This document shows positions 5,217 to 7,802 of a stretch of DNA of 7,802 bases, piece by piece. The DNA is from Euzebyaceae bacterium (GTDB taxonomy: Bacteria; Actinomycetota; Nitriliruptoria; Euzebyales; Egibacteraceae): the NCBI GenBank assembly GCA_013696915.1, contig JACCXR010000214.1, positions 1 to 7,802 of the forward strand, given 5' to 3'. Positions within the stretch are counted from its first letter, which is position 1. Each line of letters starts with the position of its first letter. The notes below the pieces were generated by a model. The model worked only from the letters and a program-made list of their open reading frames with translations, did not search any database and was not told where the DNA came from. A program made the translations under genes and the position numbers.

Positions 5217-7280
5217 CTAGACGTCCAGGAAGCGCACGTCGCGCGCGTTGCGGACGATGAAGTCCCGGCGCGCCTCGACGTTGTCGCCCATCAGGACGGT
5301 GAACATCTGGTCCGCCGCGGCGGCGTCCTCCATCGTGACCTGGAGCATGGTCCGCCTGGCCGGGTCCATGGTGGTGAGCTCCAGCTGCTCCGCGTCCATC
5401 TCGCCCAGCCCCTTGAACCGGCTGATCCGGGGTCGCTTCGAGGACGCTCCGTCGCCGTTGCCCAGCTCCGCGAGGATCTGGTCACGCTCACGGTCGGAGT
5501 ACGCGTAGCGCACCTTGTCCTTCCCGCGCGTGCCTGGCGGCTCGATCTGGTACAGCGGCGGCTGGGCGATGTAGACGTAGCCGGCCTCGATCAGCTCGCG
5601 CATGTGCCGGAAGACGAACGTCAGCACGAGCGTCCGGATGTGGGCCCCGTCCACGTCGGCGTCCATGAGCATCACGATCTTGTGATACCGCGCCTTCGTG
5701 ATGTCGAACTCGTCGCCGATCCCGGTGCCGATCGCCGTGATCAGCGCCTGGATCTCCTTGTTCTCCAGGATCTTCCCGAGCCTGGCCTTCTCGACGTTCA
5801 GGATCTTCCCGCGGATCGGCAGCACCGCTTGGAACTCCCGCTTGCGCGCCTGCTTCGACGACCCGCCGGCCGAGTCCCCCTCGACGATGAAGACCTCGCA
5901 CTCCGCGGGGTTGTTCGACTGGCAGTCGGCGAGCTTGCCGGGCAGCGCGCCCGAGTCGAGCAGCCCCTTGCGTCGGGTGAGGTCGCGGGCGGCGCGGGCG
6001 GCCAGCCGGGCACGAGCGCCCTGGATCGCCTTGCCGACCACGATCCGGGTCTGCCCCGGGTGCTCGGCGAACCAGTTCTTGAGCTGCTCGTTGCACGTGC
6101 GCTCCACGAAGCTGCGGATGTCGGTGTTCCCGAGCTTGGTCTTCGTCTGCCCCTCGAACTGGGGGTCGGAGAGCTTCACCGAGACGATGGCGGTCAGCCC
6201 CTCGCGGATGTCCTCGCCCGTGAGGGTGAGGTCCTTCTCCTTTCCCAGCGGTCGGAGCAGCCCCGTCTCGCGCGCGAAGCGGTTCACGACGTTCGTCAGA
6301 GCCTTCTTGAAGCCCTCCTCGTGGGTCCCGCCCTCGTGGGTGTTGATCGTGTTGGCGAAGGTGTGGATCGACTCGTGGTACGTGCCGTTCCACTGCATCG
6401 CCACCTCCACCTCGTGCGGGCCTTCGCCGTTCTCCTCGGTGGCGGAGAAGTGGACGATGCCCTCATGGAGCGGCTCCTTCGCGCTGTTCAGGTGGGTGAC
6501 GAAATCCCGCAACCCGCCCTCGTAGTAGAACTCGGCCGCCCGGAGCCGTCCCGTCTCGGGGTCGGTGTGCGCGGGCCGCTCGTCGACGACCGTGATCCGC
6601 AGGCCCGCGGTCAGGAAGGCGGTCTCGCGGAACCGGGTGGTGAGCGTCTCCCAGCTGTAGTCAAGGGTCTCGAACACCTCCGGGTCGGCCCAGAAGGTGA
6701 TCGTGGTGCCGGTGACCGGCGCCCCGTCGGCGGTGGGAGGCGTCTCCCCGACGATCCGGACCGGGCCGTCGGGGATGCCGCGGCGGAAGGTCTGGCGGTA
6801 GATCCGTCCGTCGCGGCGGACCTCCGCCTCGAGGCGCACCGACAGCGCGTTCACGACCGACACGCCCACGCCGTGGAGTCCGCCGGAGACCGCGTAGGAC
6901 TTGTTGTCGAACTTGCCGCCGGCGTGCAGGACGGTGAGAACCACCTCGAGCGCGGACTTCTTGAGGGTCGGGTGGTCGTCGACCGGGATGCCGCGGCCGT
7001 CGTCGGTCACGCGCACGCCCGAGTCGGCGAGGAGCCGCACGTCGATGCGGCTGCAACGGCCCGCCATCGCCTCGTCGACGGAGTTGTCGACCACCTCGTA
7101 GACGAGATGGTGCAGCCCACGGGGGCCGGTGGACCCGATGTACATGCCGGGTCGCTTCCGGACCGCCTCCAGCCCCTCGAGGACGGTGATGTCCTTCGCC
7201 CCGTAGTCGTCGGGTGTGGGGCCGTCGGGCCCGTCGACGGGGGCGGCGGGGCCCGGGCCGCTGAAATCGTTCTCGCTCAA
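5217..7280 (-). CDS. gyrB: DNA gyrase subunit B
   Basis: This is the ATPase and TOPRIM subunit of gyrase. With the TTG start it is 687 residues, the short form without the E. coli-type insertion. In order: a GHKL ATPase with E62 (catalytic Glu, E. coli E42), N66, D93 and GRGIP; the ATP lid GGLHGVG; and the transducer with Q378-T379-K380 contacting the gamma-phosphate. The TOPRIM follows with EGDSA at 467-471 and metal-binding D540, D542 and D544, then the conserved C-terminus ending RFLDV. Start choice: GTG at 7352 would add 24 residues, but those codons use A/T third positions (CCT, GAA, ACA, AGT, CAA) unlike the rest of the gene, and have no Shine-Dalgarno site. The TTG at 7280 gives MSENDFSG and about 30 residues before ITVLEGL, normal for actinobacterial GyrB. 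Its site (AGAGAG, 10 bases) is weak, so the start stays open. Confidence 0.97.
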   Translation of the reverse strand: MSENDFSGPGPAAPVDGPDGPTPDDYGAKDITVLEGLEAVRKRPGMYIGSTGPRGLHHLVYEVVDNSVDEAMAGRCSRIDVRLLADSGVRVTDDGRGIPVDDHPTLKKSALEVVLTVLHAGGKFDNKSYAVSGGLHGVGVSVVNALSVRLEAEVRRDGRIYRQTFRRGIPDGPVRIVGETPPTADGAPVTGTTITFWADPEVFETLDYSWETLTTRFRETAFLTAGLRITVVDERPAHTDPETGRLRAAEFYYEGGLRDFVTHLNSAKEPLHEGIVHFSATEENGEGPHEVEVAMQWNGTYHESIHTFANTINTHEGGTHEEGFKKALTNVVNRFARETGLLRPLGKEKDLTLTGEDIREGLTAIVSVKLSDPQFEGQTKTKLGNTDIRSFVERTCNEQLKNWFAEHPGQTRIVVGKAIQGARARLAARAARDLTRRKGLLDSGALPGKLADCQSNNPAECEVFIVEGDSAGGSSKQARKREFQAVLPIRGKILNVEKARLGKILENKEIQALITAIGTGIGDEFDITKARYHKIVMLMDADVDGAHIRTLVLTFVFRHMRELIEAGYVYIAQPPLYQIEPPGTRGKDKVRYAYSDRERDQILAELGNGDGASSKRPRISRFKGLGEMDAEQLELTTMDPARRTMLQVTMEDAAAADQMFTVLMGDNVEARRDFIVRNARDVRFLDV

Positions 7281-7476
7281 GGGTTGCGTACTCTCTGTGG
7301 AGCGTTCGTGAGGGCTCGTGGCGGGCACCGGCCGGTCGACACCAGGCAGCACGGGTCAAGACAGAATCGTGCTTGAAAGGCCATCAGAGCCGAGGCGGCG
7401 CGTGTCTCTGCAGCCTACCACGGACGGATGGCGAAACCCGAGACGGGCCCACAGCGCATTCCCGCTGGTCAGAGCA
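7281..7476 (-). promoter_or_regulatory. dciA-gyrB gap with possible gyrB promoter
   Basis: This 196-base gap is less GC-rich than the genes. The best promoter word on the minus strand is TAGGCT at 7412-7417, fitting the actinobacterial -10 pattern TANNNT; it would start transcription near 7405 and leave a gyrB leader of about 125 bases to the TTG. I find no good -35. A 5-pair hairpin CAGCG/CGCTG with a 6-base loop lies at 7452-7467, ten bases after the dciA stop, without a U tract. A long leader and separate promoter would fit supercoiling-sensitive control of gyrase, but the sequence does not show this directly. Confidence 0.4.
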
Positions 7477-7802
7477 TCAGCGAGGGCGGGAGTTGGGCCC
7501 ACGGGCCTGGTCCGACCCGACGACGACCGTGACCTGGCTGACCTGGCCCTCGCCGAGCACCTCGTTCGCCCGGCGCGCTAACTCCCCGGAGAGGTACCGC
7601 ACCTGCGTCGCCCACGTCGAGGACTCTGCGCGCACGACCAGGATCCCCCCGGCCAGTCGCACCGGTTCCACGTGCAGCGCCAGCTGCTCGCCGGCGATCT
7701 CCCGCCAGCGGTCGTGCACCTTCGCCCCCTCGAGCCGCCCGGCCCATCCGGGCCGGTCGAGTGCCGCCGAAAGGCCCGCGGCGAGGGGCCGCGGCGCGCC
7801 GC
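7477..7802 (-). CDS. dciA: DciA family protein (DUF721), 5' end outside window
   Basis: The frame is open from the right edge to TGA at 7477 and covers the last 107 complete codons. Reading in from the edge, RPLAAGLSAALDRPGW leads to VHDRWREIAGEQLALHVEPV, then a beta-rich part with GILVVRAESSTWATQVRYLS, and LARRANEVLGEGQVSQVTVV. These are the DUF721/DciA signatures: W..I.G..LA.H..P, then ESSTWA.Q, then a helix ending LG.G.V. DciA binds the replicative helicase DnaB and supports its loading in bacteria lacking DnaC. The gene lies between recF and gyrB in actinobacteria, so recF is expected just outside. Upstream residues and the start are not visible. An overlapping frame from 7747 is Arg/Gly-rich noise. 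Confidence 0.92.
   Translation of the reverse strand, partial: GAPRPLAAGLSAALDRPGWAGRLEGAKVHDRWREIAGEQLALHVEPVRLAGGILVVRAESSTWATQVRYLSGELARRANEVLGEGQVSQVTVVVGSDQARGPNSRPR

Noticed and set aside
4225..5260. Plus-strand open frames opposite the lipoprotein gene
   Set aside because: They are Ser/Arg-rich with no motif or ribosome site. The minus frame has a lipobox, a GerMN domain and tight junctions with both gyrase genes.
7292..7304. A DnaA-box-like TCCACA in the gyrB leader
   Set aside because: Only six bases agree with the box and there is no cluster of boxes or AT-rich region here. The origin would be expected beyond dnaA, outside the window.
7354..7359. TTGACC on the minus strand as a gyrB -35 element
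   Set aside because: At 16-18 bases downstream there is only GC-rich sequence with no TANNNT word, so it does not form a promoter.
5604..7376. A 590-codon open frame on the plus strand opposite gyrB
   Set aside because: Same reason: it mirrors the conserved gyrB frame, its composition is that of a reversed high-GC gene, and it has no recognisable motif.
7469..7747. A 92-codon minus-strand frame overlapping dciA
   Set aside because: Its product is Arg/Gly/Ala low-complexity, while the overlapping frame has clear DUF721 signatures and stays open to the window edge.

Overview
The window is a high-GC actinobacterial chromosome segment in which every gene I can support lies on the minus strand, so transcription runs from the right edge to the left. 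The gene order is dciA (DUF721) - gyrB - lipoprotein - gyrA - GAF/ANTAR - DUF3566 - tRNA-Ile(GAT) - 39-residue DLW-39-type protein - tRNA-Ala(TGC). From dciA to tRNA-Ala this is the conserved origin-proximal block of Actinomycetota, the same order as around gyrB-gyrA in Mycobacterium. dnaA, dnaN, recF and oriC would be expected just beyond the right edge. The strong G/C third-position bias, the DUF3566 membrane protein, the two GyrA-boxes and the DLW-39-type peptide all support Actinomycetota. I cannot place it to class. The two extra genes suggest it is not a well-studied mycobacterium or streptomycete.

Region by region. Positions 7477-7802 hold the 3' part of dciA, cut by the window edge. 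Positions 7281-7476 are a noncoding gap with a possible gyrB promoter. gyrB (5217-7280, probable TTG start) encodes a full ATPase/TOPRIM subunit. Two bases after it begins a lipoprotein with a GerMN domain and an AMIN-like C-terminus (4177-5214). That gene ends in an ATGA overlap with gyrA (1670-4180). An 86-base gap rich in inverted repeats leads to a GAF-ANTAR gene (873-1583), whose stop overlaps a possible GTG start of the DUF3566 membrane protein (385-876). The two tRNAs with the tiny membrane protein between them close the window.

How the parts fit. GyrB and GyrA form DNA gyrase. DciA is the helicase-loading factor used by bacteria without DnaC. The tRNAs and the DUF3566 and DLW-39 proteins are long-standing neighbours of gyrase in this phylum, with no clear mechanistic link. 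The unusual parts are the two insertions: a predicted cell-surface lipoprotein lodged between the gyrase subunits, apparently translationally coupled to gyrA, and a predicted sensor/RNA-binding antiterminator just behind gyrA. Together they could tie gyrase expression to an envelope or small-molecule signal. That is inference and is set out in the findings. I saw no mobile element, CRISPR array or plus-strand gene.
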